DNA from: Jonquetella anthropi DSM 22815
Lineage (GTDB): Bacteria > Synergistota > Synergistia > Synergistales > Dethiosulfovibrionaceae
Length of the DNA stretch: 64,000 nucleotides
Assembly (NCBI RefSeq): GCF_000237805.1
Contig: NZ_CM001376.1
Location: forward strand, 1,106,349-1,170,348
Direction of reading: 5' to 3'
Shown: piece by piece, positions 26,941 through 35,094 of the stretch
How positions within the stretch are numbered: the stretch's first letter is position 1
Layout: each line of letters starts with the position of its first letter
The notes under the pieces: model-generated
The model's input: the letters and a program-made list of their open reading frames with translations, nothing else
Databases searched by the model: none
What the model was told of the DNA's origin: nothing
Program-made: the position numbers and the translations under genes

Positions 26941-27714
26941 TCAGCCGGCTTCTTCCCAGCTCAATTCGGACAGAAAGGCCTCGCCTCGGGCCACGATGGC
27001 AACAGGTCCGCTAAGGAGAACCCCGCGGCCGTCCCAAGAGACCGACAGCGTCCCGCCTGGCTGCCTCAAAGACGCCCGGCCTTTCGGCGTCCTCGACTGC
27101 AGCAGACAGGCCACTGCAGAGGAACCGGAAGCGCAGCTGTTCTCCCACATGCCGCTCACCCCGTTCACCTCCACGTACGGATCAAGCCGGTCGCCTTGAA
27201 GGAACATCACGCCGAACGCGTCCCACCTGCCGTACCCCATTTGCGTTCGCGCGGCAGAGATGACCTTTTCATCAGGAGCGCCCTCGACCACATAATGGAC
27301 GATACCGCCGAAATCGACTCGAAAGGCCGCGTACCCCTCAAGACTCACCTCGTCTTGGCCCAGCGGCTGGGGCATTAAGACGTCCGCGCGAAAGACTCCT
27401 GGCATGCCCTCGGCCTGCACAGTCACCTGAATCGGACTGGTGACGCCTGAAACGTCAACGGTATACTGAGCTGGGCCGGTTGTCCCCTCTGCAAACGCCC
27501 AAAGCGCTGCAAGGGACCGGGTCGTGTTGCCGCAGAACTCCCCACCAGCCATTCTGAGCCGGCGTCCTGACACGAACCCTACCTGCTCTCCGCCCACGTG
27601 GTCGGAGCTCATCAATTCCTTGGCAACTGCCGGCTGGAGCTCTACGGGAACAAACGACGTCACGAAAATCGTCACGTTTCCCGCCGGGTTGACCTTCACG
27701 AAATCGACCTTCAC
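26941..27714 (-). CDS. DapF-fold amino-acid racemase, CntK-like (probable histidine racemase)
   Basis: 257 residues of the cofactor-independent diaminopimelate epimerase superfamily. The two catalytic cysteines are present: C61 in GGEFCGNTT and C194 in MWENSCASG. Local sequence departs from DapF (no GNDF, no CGNGxR) and follows CntK, the histidine racemase of staphylopine synthesis: VNPAGNVTIFV at the N-terminus, HVGGEQVGF, VHYV, WENSC and RQPGGTLSV. No nicotianamine-synthase-like or opine dehydrogenase gene lies nearby, so a role in metallophore synthesis is not supported here; D-amino-acid production for the envelope is an alternative. Divergent from an exported cupin gene; own terminator. 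Confidence 0.85.
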   Translation of the reverse strand: MKVDFVKVNPAGNVTIFVTSFVPVELQPAVAKELMSSDHVGGEQVGFVSGRRLRMAGGEFCGNTTRSLAALWAFAEGTTGPAQYTVDVSGVTSPIQVTVQAEGMPGVFRADVLMPQPLGQDEVSLEGYAAFRVDFGGIVHYVVEGAPDEKVISAARTQMGYGRWDAFGVMFLQGDRLDPYVEVNGVSGMWENSCASGSSAVACLLQSRTPKGRASLRQPGGTLSVSWDGRGVLLSGPVAIVARGEAFLSELSWEEAG

Positions 27715-27946
27715 TCGAACGCCCCCTCTTCGCCGCCGCAGCCTTCCTCATCTCAAAAGGAGGCAAAAAGCGGCTGAGACATAGACAGAAACCGCATACC
27801 TGTACTAATATAAGAAAAATAAGAGAATTTGTTCTATTATATGATAGCTTGCCGGCAGTGACAGCCCGCCGGTCCAGCGGACATTCCAACGGCATCTCTC
27901 CGCGGCAGAGCGCAGCGGAGCATTTAATTCATTGGGAGGTCATATT

Positions 27947-28375
27947 ATGAAGCGTTTTGCACTCGTCCTGTGTCTGGCTCTTTGTGCCGCGTCTCCGGCG
28001 GCGGCGGAAATTTACCACATGTCAGCCCTGCCGCTGACCGTGCGCGAGAACGTTGCCGGGGGCAAAGGCAACCTGCTGGTCAAATACGCCTTCGTCCGCA
28101 AGGACGCGCCGGCAGAAAATTCCATCAAGGAAATGGGCTACATGGTTCTGCTTCCCGGCGACTCGATCGGCGTCCATCAACACGACGGCACCGAGGACTG
28201 CTACCTGATCGCCTCAGGACGCGGCGTCTTCACCGACGACGACAAGACGTATGACGTCTCTGCCGGCGATATGACCGTCTGCCGCAGCGGCCACAAACAC
28301 GGGCTGGCCAACACGGGCGACGTGCCCCTCACGTTCTTCGCCGTTCTCGGCTCCAAAGGCGACACGAGAAAATAA
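27947..28375 (+). CDS. exported cupin-domain protein
   Basis: 142 residues. Signal peptide (residues 1-20, PAAA end) followed by a single cupin barrel with both metal motifs: HQHDGTE (H77, H79, E83) and HKHGLAN (H116, H118, N122). The complete His/Glu set suggests a bound metal; the periplasmic location and small size suggest a sugar- or small-molecule-binding or enzymatic role I cannot specify. GGGAGG at 27934-27939 supports the ATG at 27947; an upstream in-frame ATG at 27932 would spoil the signal peptide. Divergent from the racemase across 232 bases in which I found no convincing promoter pair. Confidence 0.85.
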   Translation: MKRFALVLCLALCAASPAAAEIYHMSALPLTVRENVAGGKGNLLVKYAFVRKDAPAENSIKEMGYMVLLPGDSIGVHQHDGTEDCYLIASGRGVFTDDDKTYDVSAGDMTVCRSGHKHGLANTGDVPLTFFAVLGSKGDTRK

Positions 28376-28437
28376 TTTTCCTCTGAACCGCGGTACAAGA
28401 GCTACACAGCCTCTATGACATTCGCTTGTTAGAGTTA

Positions 28438-28466
28438 GCGCCGCCTGGCATTTTGCCGGGCGGCGC
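28438..28466 (+). terminator. probable terminator after the cupin gene
   Basis: 13-bp stem with one mismatch, GCGCCGCCTGGCA / TGCCGGGCGGCGC, loop TTT, followed by TTATATT. About 60 bases past the cupin stop. Confidence 0.65.
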
Positions 28467-28510
28467 TTATATTGGCCTGTTCTCAAACGAGCCTTACTGA
28501 AAGCATAATA

Positions 28511-28540
28511 AAGGCCCTCAGCCTTTTGGCTGGGGGCCTT
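28511..28540. terminator. terminator downstream of the tRNA-Met genes
   Basis: 13-bp stem AAGGCCCTCAGCC / GGCTGGGGGCCTT (one G-T) with a TTTT loop. The minus strand continues with TTATTATGC, fitting the end of the two-tRNA transcript; the plus strand continues CTTGTC. Confidence 0.7.
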
Positions 28541-28601
28541 CTTGTCAGGAACTTTAATCGCTTGATAAAGCGGTAACGGCTGTGAACAGCCTTATAAGAT
28601 C

Positions 28602-28678
28602 TGGTGGCGGTAACTAGATTCGAACTAGTGACACTGCGGGTATGAACCGCATGCTCTAGCCAACTGAGCTATACCGCC
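28602..28678 (-). tRNA. tRNA-Met, elongator (anticodon CAT)
   Basis: Cloverleaf GGCGGTA / TACCGCC, D arm GCTC/GAGC, anticodon stem GCGGT/ACCCGC region with loop TTCATAC, T arm CTAGT-TCGAAT-CTAGT, A73 and an encoded CCA. The body resembles the Bacillus elongator Met tRNA; tRNA-Ile2 with a modified CAU is the less likely alternative. Confidence 0.9.
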
Positions 28679-28683
28679 GAGTG

Positions 28684-28761
<78 letters not shown>

Positions 28762-28838
28762 ACGTCGTGTACCCTCATTTCTAAAGTACGCTAGGTATTA
28801 TAGCAACCGAGAGTTCAAAATGCAAGCGCTGAACTTGG

Positions 28839-29492
28839 TCAGTCCGAAAGCGCTCTCGACCAGCTGAGACAGGCGACCCGACGGGCCCCGGCAGCGTACA
28901 GCGTCTTTGCCGCTAGGCGTAGGGTCGTGCCGGTGGTCGTCACGTCATCAATCAAGATGAAGTCCTTCGCCTCACAATCCGCTGCGGCGAAGCTCTTCGG
29001 GTTCATCGCCAAGCGAGCGGTCCGCGTTTTCTTCTCCGTCTGACGCTCTGTCCGGGCGTTCCATCTCAGCGGGCTGCTTTGCGGCAGTTTCAGCTGAGCC
29101 GCTGCGCCGCGTCTCAGCCAAAGGGTATGGGGAAAGCTTGTCTTCCAAAAGTACCGCCGCGGCGGCACCGCCGCAACCGACCAATTCCCCGGCGAAAGCT
29201 CTACGCCTTCAGCGGCGAGCTGTCCAAGGCGGTATGCCAGTTCTCCCCACCGGCCGTATTTGGACTTCAGGACCAGCTCTCTGGCCGTTCCCTCGTGGGG
29301 CGTTCGAGAGTGCAGGACGTATTTGACGCCATGAGTCTTACACGGCGCCGGCGCGCCGCAGACAAGGCAAACCGGGCTGAGCCGGGGAGGCAGCATGGCC
29401 TCACAGTCCGAACAGAGCGCTTCGCCGGGGGCTCCGCACGAGACGCACTGCTGCGGCCACAGAAGATGGCAGAGCGCTCCGGCGAGATCCAT
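28839..29492 (-). CDS. ComF family phosphoribosyltransferase-like protein
   Basis: 217 residues. An N-terminal zinc-finger region with four CxxC-like pairs (CVSC, CSDC, CLVC and a lone Cys) is followed by a PRTase domain ending in the PRPP loop FILIDDVTTTGTTL. ComF homologues act in DNA uptake in competent bacteria; here the role is unproven. The frame is open to 29696 but the conserved part begins at MDLAGALCHLLWPQQC, whose ATG overlaps the stop of the GNAT gene (TGATG). Confidence 0.9.
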   Translation of the reverse strand: MDLAGALCHLLWPQQCVSCGAPGEALCSDCEAMLPPRLSPVCLVCGAPAPCKTHGVKYVLHSRTPHEGTARELVLKSKYGRWGELAYRLGQLAAEGVELSPGNWSVAAVPPRRYFWKTSFPHTLWLRRGAAAQLKLPQSSPLRWNARTERQTEKKTRTARLAMNPKSFAAADCEAKDFILIDDVTTTGTTLRLAAKTLYAAGARRVACLSWSRALSD

Positions 29493-29920
29493 CAGCAGTA
29501 TTCCAACGGACGGCGAAGCAGCATCATCTGTCCGTCCCGTGGGACAAACCCTTGGCGGGCGAGGAAGCTCCCCAAGTCGGTACTGAACGCCACGATCAGC
29601 GGGACGGCTCGAACAGCCGGATGGGACAGCGCGTACTGAAGGGTGCGCGTGCCAAGTCCCCGGCCCTGGTAGTCGGGATGAACCATCAGGTCCCACAGGG
29701 AAGCCCGATAGGTGAAATCGGTGAGCATTCGGCAGAAAGCGACAAGCCGGTCATCAACCCTGGCAGAGAAGCACAGGTCGGTGTGGCGGAGCATTCTGGC
29801 GATTTCCTCACAGGACCGGCTTTTGCCCCACGGGGTGTAGCGGTACAGGTTCTGCAGCTCTGCCGGCGTCACGGCGCAGGCGCTGTCGTAAAAAAACGGC
29901 GCGTCTTTTGAAAAAGTCAT
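29492..29920 (-). CDS. GNAT family N-acetyltransferase
   Basis: 142 residues with the acetyl-CoA binding segment VHPDYQGRGLGTRTL in the central motif A. Substrate unknown. ATG overlaps the stop of the upstream DUF3084 gene (ATGA at 29917-29920) and its stop overlaps the comF-like start by one base, so all three are likely cotranslated from one mRNA. Confidence 0.9.
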   Translation of the reverse strand: MTFSKDAPFFYDSACAVTPAELQNLYRYTPWGKSRSCEEIARMLRHTDLCFSARVDDRLVAFCRMLTDFTYRASLWDLMVHPDYQGRGLGTRTLQYALSHPAVRAVPLIVAFSTDLGSFLARQGFVPRDGQMMLLRRPLEYC

Positions 29921-31074
29921 GACGGGTCCCTGCTTTCTACCTCGATATCGACCCGAACAGGGCCTTCGCTGTAGATGTCCCGGTCAGCCCGAATGGTCAC
30001 GACGGCGTTCCCCTTGGCGGACTCTATTTGCTTGACCGCGTCAAAGAAGTCGTTGGCCGAGATGTTTCCAACCGTGCCGGTTACCGGATCAGTCAGCACT
30101 CCACTGTCGGCGGCCATGTGGTTGACTTCGTTCAGCAGGGTCGATAATGACCGCTCGGCCTCGTCGCTGTCGTTTGGCTGGTGAAGGGTCCGCTCTAAGA
30201 TGACCTCACCCTTCCTGAAAATAAGCTCGGTTTCAAACACCCGAAAGACCGGGGAAATCTCCTCACCGGCGACGATGTTGACGTCCGCGGTTGCCCGGAT
30301 GACTTTTCGGCTGGCGATGGCCCTGCACCGATTGACGATCTGGTTGATCTGGTCGTCGGTGACGTTCACTTTAACCGAGCTGGGAGAGACTCCGCTGCGC
30401 AGCCCCGTTTCGTACCGAATGCGCTCCAAGAGCTTTTCTACCAGTTGGCGGACTTCGTCGGCTGACTCCGCGCTTTCCGGAACGACCTGCTGTCCCATCA
30501 GTTCGCCAGCGGACATGATGATCCGCCCTTCCTGAAAGCGGCTGAGCGTCTGTCTAAGGCCGGCCAGCTCGCTGCGCAGGTCCTGCGTCTGGGAGGTCAG
30601 CTCGTCCCGCTCTTTTCTCAGCGGTTCAATCTGGCCGTTTAGCTCAAGCGTCTGTTCCTGCAACTTTTTAAGCTCCTCTTCCTTAGCGGTCAGCTTCTCT
30701 TGGTTCTCGACTGCCAGCAGGGCGGAAAGTTCCTGTTCCTGGCGGCTGGCCTGAAGCTGGGACGTGAGCTCAACGGTCTGTTTGGCGAGAAACTTCATCG
30801 AAAAGAGCGCTGTGCGAACCGTTTCAGAGGTCATGGAAAGGGCGCCCATGACGCACAGTGAAATGACCATGCCGGTCACGCCTGTAATGATCGTGCTGGT
30901 TGACTTGGGGCGGAGGCCGAACAGCGTCACCCGCCGCTTGGCAAACTTCATGCCCACCCGGTCGCCAATCGTCGCCAAGATTCCTCCGCCGATGCAGACG
31001 CCGATGATCATTGACCAGCTGATTTCAGACAAGAAGTCGATAAGTTCTCCAAAGTAACTGCTCAGGGTTTCCAC
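29917..31074 (-). CDS. DUF3084-type membrane protein with coiled coil
   Basis: 385 residues. Two transmembrane helices (about residues 20-36 and 62-83) flank a basic loop with FAKRRVTLFGLRPKSTST, followed by a long coiled coil (about 95-190, Leu/Glu/Gln rich) and a beta-prone C-terminal domain. This is the layout of DUF3084 proteins, whose function is unknown. The start is GTG at 31074, which has AAAGGAGG six bases upstream; the ATG at 31110 has none. It overlaps the end of the YkgJ-type gene by 13 bases. Confidence 0.85.
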   Translation of the reverse strand: METLSSYFGELIDFLSEISWSMIIGVCIGGGILATIGDRVGMKFAKRRVTLFGLRPKSTSTIITGVTGMVISLCVMGALSMTSETVRTALFSMKFLAKQTVELTSQLQASRQEQELSALLAVENQEKLTAKEEELKKLQEQTLELNGQIEPLRKERDELTSQTQDLRSELAGLRQTLSRFQEGRIIMSAGELMGQQVVPESAESADEVRQLVEKLLERIRYETGLRSGVSPSSVKVNVTDDQINQIVNRCRAIASRKVIRATADVNIVAGEEISPVFRVFETELIFRKGEVILERTLHQPNDSDEAERSLSTLLNEVNHMAADSGVLTDPVTGTVGNISANDFFDAVKQIESAKGNAVVTIRADRDIYSEGPVRVDIEVESRDPS

Positions 31075-31520
31075 AGCAGTCCTCCTTTCTGTTTTTTTAA
31101 TAGGTTCCACTCAGAAAGCGCCATGAAGAAGCGGACGCTTTCATCAAGCAGCGCCATTATCGTCTGCCGCCCGATCAGCGGCCCATCGTTCATTCCCGGA
31201 CACCTTTTCGCCGCTTCCTGCCATGCCTGAGATGATTCCAGCACTTGGGGCCAAAACGGCCACGTGCGGCAGTGAACCGGACGGAGCTCATAAAGGGCGC
31301 ACCTATCCGACGGGGTCAGCAGGACACATCGGCCCGACCGATCTGAAGCGAGGCTCGGATACCGCCACCGCGACGTCATATACGTCCGGGCAAAGGCCTC
31401 TTCCGTCAGGTTCAACGCGCGGGCCATCTGCTTGACGGTTTCGGGCAGAAGGAACGCCGCGCCTTCCCGGCGACAGCATCGACCGCAGCCTACGCAGTCG
31501 AATCTGAGTCCATCATACCA
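31062..31520 (-). CDS. YkgJ-type Cys-cluster (zinc/iron-chelating) protein, start codon not evident
   Basis: The minus-strand frame reads FDCVGCGRCCRREGAAFL and then MARALNLTEEAF..., including a later ALYELRPVHCRTWPFWP, the pattern of the YkgJ family (CxxCxxCC cluster plus distal Cys). Between the upstream in-frame TAG (31521-31523) and the Cys cluster there is no ATG, GTG or TTG; the first ATG (31427) comes after the essential cysteines. Tandem ATG codons a few bases upstream are one base out of frame. Either a one-base deletion broke the gene, the sequence has an error, or an unusual start is used. Coordinates give the open frame, not a proven start. Confidence 0.65.
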   Translation of the reverse strand, partial: WYDGLRFDCVGCGRCCRREGAAFLLPETVKQMARALNLTEEAFARTYMTSRWRYPSLASDRSGRCVLLTPSDRCALYELRPVHCRTWPFWPQVLESSQAWQEAAKRCPGMNDGPLIGRQTIMALLDESVRFFMALSEWNLLKKQKGGLLWKP

Positions 31521-31532
31521 CTAGGGCACATA

Positions 31533-31573
31533 CGAAGAAACGGTCCGAGAGGCCAAGCACCCCCCGGACCGTT
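31533..31573 (-). terminator. probable mreB terminator
   Basis: Minus strand AACGGTCCG / CGGACCGTT (9 bp, 17-base loop) followed by TCTTCGT; 26 bases after the mreB stop. Confidence 0.65.
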
Positions 31574-31598
31574 CGTCCCGGTTCTCCATGACAGCGCG

Positions 31599-32645
31599 TC
31601 AGTGCCGCCGGCGGCGCCGGGCCGCGCTGATGCCGCTGTAGCCGCAGTTGGCAATCCTGTTCAAGTTCGCCAAAGCCATGCCCGTGCCAAGCGCGACGCA
31701 TTCGGTTGGCTTATCGGCAACGATGCACCGAATGCCAGTGTTGCGGCTGATGAGCTCTGGCAACCCTCTTAACAGAGCACCGCCGCCGGTCAGGACTATG
31801 CCTTGGTCGATAATGTCGGCCGACAACTCTGGCGGCGTCGTCTCCAACACGCTACGCACTCCGTCGACAATGGACTGAACCCGTTCGATGATGGCCGAGC
31901 AGACGCTTCGGCTGCTGATCTCGATCTGACGGGGCAGCCCTTGGACCAGGTCCCGGCCCTTGAGGGTCATCTCGCTCTCGTCCTCTTGGTCAGGAAGGCA
32001 CGAGCCGATGAGGATTTTCAAGTTCTCGGCCATTTGCTCGCCGATTGCCAAATTGTACTGTTTGCGCAGATACCGCATGATGCACTCGTCCAGCTTGTCG
32101 CCGCCGACTCTCAGCGACTTGGATATGACGATGCCGCCTAAGGATATGACCGCAATATCGGTCGTTCCGCCGCCGACGTCGACGATCATTTTCCCTCGCG
32201 CCTCGTCCACGTCCAGCCCGGCGCCGATTGCCGCCGCCATTGGCTCTTCGATGAAATACGCCTCGCGGGCGCCGACTTCAATGGCAGCTTCCAAAACGGC
32301 CCGCCGTTCCACGTCCGTGGCGCCGGACGGGACACAGATCATCACGCGGTTCCTGAAATACCGGCGAAAACCCGTGTTTACCTTGCTCATAAAGTACCTG
32401 AGCATTGCCTCGGTCATCGTGTAGTCCGCAATGACGCCGTCGCGGAGGGGCCTGACAGACACGACGTTGCCCGGAGTCCTGCCGACCATGTTTTTCGCTT
32501 CATACCCTACCGCCAGAATGCGGCCGGTCTCTTGATCGATTGCCACGCCGGAGGGCTCGCGCAGAACGATTCCCTTACCCTTGACGTAGATTAGAACAGT
32601 TGCAGTGCCGAGGTCGATGCCGATGTCATTACCGAATGAAAACAT
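31599..32645 (-). CDS. mreB: rod-shape actin homologue MreB
   Basis: Actin-like ATPase organising cell-wall elongation. 348 residues with phosphate motifs DIGIDLGTATV and VDVGGGTTDIAVISLGG, and the adenosine motif GIVLTGGGALLRGL. C-terminus ends in an Arg-rich AARRRRRH tail. No mreC, mreD or rodA lies next to it; it is instead the last gene of the rpoA-rplQ-ecf-truA run, a less common location. Confidence 0.95.
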   Translation of the reverse strand: MFSFGNDIGIDLGTATVLIYVKGKGIVLREPSGVAIDQETGRILAVGYEAKNMVGRTPGNVVSVRPLRDGVIADYTMTEAMLRYFMSKVNTGFRRYFRNRVMICVPSGATDVERRAVLEAAIEVGAREAYFIEEPMAAAIGAGLDVDEARGKMIVDVGGGTTDIAVISLGGIVISKSLRVGGDKLDECIMRYLRKQYNLAIGEQMAENLKILIGSCLPDQEDESEMTLKGRDLVQGLPRQIEISSRSVCSAIIERVQSIVDGVRSVLETTPPELSADIIDQGIVLTGGGALLRGLPELISRNTGIRCIVADKPTECVALGTGMALANLNRIANCGYSGISAARRRRRH

Positions 32646-32682
32646 GACCTTCCTCCTTGCCGAGGCGTGAACTTAATTTATT

Positions 32683-33435
32683 TTACCGTGCTTTGGGGCG
32701 ATAGCCAACACGCCAAAATGTCAGTCCGCTGGGGGGGGCAGTCATTGCCGAACTGCTGCGCCGGCCGCCTTCCAAAAGGCCGGCCAACCAGTCTAGGGAA
32801 CGTTTTCCCCGCGATACGTCGTCCAAGTTGCCCATCATGATCCGAACCATGTTCGTCAAGAAGGCGTCACCGCACACGGCGACGACGACCAGCGGACCAC
32901 GGCGGCGAAAGCGGACGCTGTACAGCCGCCGCCACGGGTTTTCCGGAACCTCGCTCTGACGGCAGAACGCCGAAAAATCATGACGCCCCTCCAGCAGACG
33001 GCATCCGGCGGCGAACAAATCCATGTCCCAGTGGGAGACTTTGTTCCACCAGACCCACGGTTCGATCTGAGGCGGACACCACGATGCCAGCCAGACGCAG
33101 TATCGATAAAGCCGCCACTGGGCGTCCCGGCGGGCGTCAAACGACGGAGAACACGGCCTAACCCGAGAGACGCAGATCCCGTCAGGGACGTTGGCGTTGA
33201 CTGCCAAACGGAGCTTATCGCCGCGCCACGGCCTGTTCAGCCACACCGAAGCCACCTGTCCTCGAGCGTGAACTCCGGCGTCGGTTCGACCGGCGCCTGT
33301 AACCGTCACTGGACCGCCGTTCAGAAGGGACAGAGCCCGGGTCAGCTCACCTTGCACTGAACTGACGCCGGGCTGTATTTGCCAGCCGAAAAGTTTTGAA
33401 CCGTCGTAGGCGACTGTCAGGGCATACCGAGGCAC
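32683..33435 (-). CDS. truA: tRNA pseudouridine(38-40) synthase
   Basis: 250 residues; catalytic Asp52 in GAGRTDAGVHA. Follows ecfT by one base and precedes mreB by 37. The ecfA-ecfA-ecfT-truA order after rplQ is common in Firmicutes-like genomes. Confidence 0.95.
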   Translation of the reverse strand: MPRYALTVAYDGSKLFGWQIQPGVSSVQGELTRALSLLNGGPVTVTGAGRTDAGVHARGQVASVWLNRPWRGDKLRLAVNANVPDGICVSRVRPCSPSFDARRDAQWRLYRYCVWLASWCPPQIEPWVWWNKVSHWDMDLFAAGCRLLEGRHDFSAFCRQSEVPENPWRRLYSVRFRRRGPLVVVAVCGDAFLTNMVRIMMGNLDDVSRGKRSLDWLAGLLEGGRRSSSAMTAPPSGLTFWRVGYRPKAR

Positions 33436-33436
33436 G

Positions 33437-34252
33437 TTAGGCCCCTTTCAGGGCCAACCGCAGGCCGATTTGGCCGACAGCAGCGGCCAGACAAAAGGCC
33501 AAACAGGCCGAGTCCGCCCAATTCCAGCAAAATGGCTTCATTCTGGTTCGTCCCTCGCCGCCTCGATAACAGCGCGACTCCATAGCAACAGCTAAGTCGT
33601 CGGCCCGCTGAAAGACGATGACGAACAGGGGAACGAGGACCGGGAGAAACGCCTTTACCCGCTTGAAAAACGACCCGCTGTCAAGATCCGCCCCTCTGGC
33701 TACCTGAGCTTTCATGATCCGATCGGCTTCGCCCAGAAGCGTGGGAATAAACCGAAGCGCGATGGTCATCATCATGGCCAGCTCGTGAGCCGGGAAGCCA
33801 AAGGCCTTCAGCGGCGAAAAGAGCCGCTCAAGTCCGTCGCTCAGCTCCATCGGGCGGGTCGTCAGGGTCAACAGGTTGGCGTACAGCACTAACAACAGCA
33901 GTCTCATGCTCATCACGATGGCCAGCCGGATTCCCTGGTCGGTGATTTTGAGAAATTTCCAGCGCCACAGCACTTCACCGGGAGCCCAGAAAAGGTTGAG
34001 CACCATGGTTAAGACGACCAGAAAGACGACCGGCCGCACAGATCGCAGAACTGTGCGGACAGGAAGGCGGGCCAATCGCAGAACGGCGATGAGAATCGCC
34101 CACCAGATGAGCCAGTCGTACCAGCTGCTTGCCCAGAATATGCCGATCAAGAAACAAATCAGGCCGATAATTTTAGCCCGAGGGTCAAGCCGGTGAACCG
34201 GTGAGTTGGCTGGAATGTATTGGCCGATGCTCAGGTTGTCGATAAAACTCAT
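33437..34252 (-). CDS. ecfT: energy-coupling factor transporter transmembrane subunit EcfT
   Basis: 271 residues, 5-6 hydrophobic helices, and the two cytoplasmic coupling motifs: AQVARGADLDSG and AMESRCYRGGEG (the Ala-Arg-Gly type that contacts the ATPases). Overlaps ecfA2 by four bases (ATGA). It forms the shared ECF module with the two ATPases; no substrate-binding S component is encoded in the window, so this is a group II module serving S proteins elsewhere. Confidence 0.94.
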   Translation of the reverse strand: MSFIDNLSIGQYIPANSPVHRLDPRAKIIGLICFLIGIFWASSWYDWLIWWAILIAVLRLARLPVRTVLRSVRPVVFLVVLTMVLNLFWAPGEVLWRWKFLKITDQGIRLAIVMSMRLLLLVLYANLLTLTTRPMELSDGLERLFSPLKAFGFPAHELAMMMTIALRFIPTLLGEADRIMKAQVARGADLDSGSFFKRVKAFLPVLVPLFVIVFQRADDLAVAMESRCYRGGEGRTRMKPFCWNWADSACLAFCLAAAVGQIGLRLALKGA

Positions 34253-35094
34253 TTCAGGCTCTCCTTGATCGCGTCCGCCAATTCCTCCGGGTCGCTGGTC
34301 AGAGGGAAGTTCAGTCCGCGCTCGGCCAGATTCAGCTCCAGCTGAATGATGTCGGGCAGCAGCAGGCCGTCGGTAGGGTTGTCTTTCAGCCAGCGGGCAA
34401 CCTTAGCCGGCTCGTCCCATATCTTCATTTCGCCTCGAAGCATGACGAGTATTCGATCCGCCCGGCTGAACGCGATGTCCAAGTCATGAGTGACGTGGAT
34501 AATAGCTGTTCCCTGAGCGTGCACCCGATCCAACAGATCAATGAGCTGCTGTCGACCCTGTCCGTCGAGCCCGGCGGTCGGCTCGTCTAAGACGAGGTAC
34601 TTGGGCTTGGATACCAAAACCGACGCGATAGCTACCCGCCGCTTCTGCCCTCCTGAGAGGGCGAAAGGGTTCCGGTCCAGGAACGACTCGTCGAGTCCAA
34701 CCTGACGAAGAGCGGTTGTCGTCAACTCCTCCAGCTCGTCGTCCGGCACGCCCCAGTTTTTCGGCCCAAACGCCAGTTCAGCCCGAATTGTCTCCTCGAA
34801 CAGCTGTTGTTCTGGGTACTGGAAGATCAGCCCAACGGACCGACGGACGTCCCGCAGATTGTCCCCCCGGCTTTCAGACGTGAGCCGGTGTCCGTCGACG
34901 ACTACATCTCCTGACGAGGGGAGCAGAATGCCGTTCAAGTGCTGAGCCAACGTCGACTTTCCGCTGCCCGTATGGCCGACGATGCAAACCCAGCTGCCTC
35001 TGTCAATCGTCAGGGATACGCCGCTCAGGGCCCTCGTCTCAAGGGCCGTTCCGCGGTGGTACCAGTGACTGAGGTTGTTTATTTGTATTGACAT
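34249..35094 (-). CDS. ecfA2: ECF transporter ATPase EcfA2
   Basis: 281-residue ABC ATPase: Walker A GHTGSGKST, Q loop FQYPEQQLF, signature ALSGGQKRR, Walker B YLVLDEP, switch His in HVTHDLD. The 5' end overlaps ecfA1 by 16 bases. Pairs with EcfA1 to energise EcfT and vitamin- or metal-binding S components. Confidence 0.93.
   Translation of the reverse strand: MSIQINNLSHWYHRGTALETRALSGVSLTIDRGSWVCIVGHTGSGKSTLAQHLNGILLPSSGDVVVDGHRLTSESRGDNLRDVRRSVGLIFQYPEQQLFEETIRAELAFGPKNWGVPDDELEELTTTALRQVGLDESFLDRNPFALSGGQKRRVAIASVLVSKPKYLVLDEPTAGLDGQGRQQLIDLLDRVHAQGTAIIHVTHDLDIAFSRADRILVMLRGEMKIWDEPAKVARWLKDNPTDGLLLPDIIQLELNLAERGLNFPLTSDPEELADAIKESLK

Noticed and set aside
27715-27946. Paired promoters for the racemase and cupin genes
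   Set aside because: AT-rich with several -10-like words (TATGAT at 27841-27846 among them) but none with a fitting -35.
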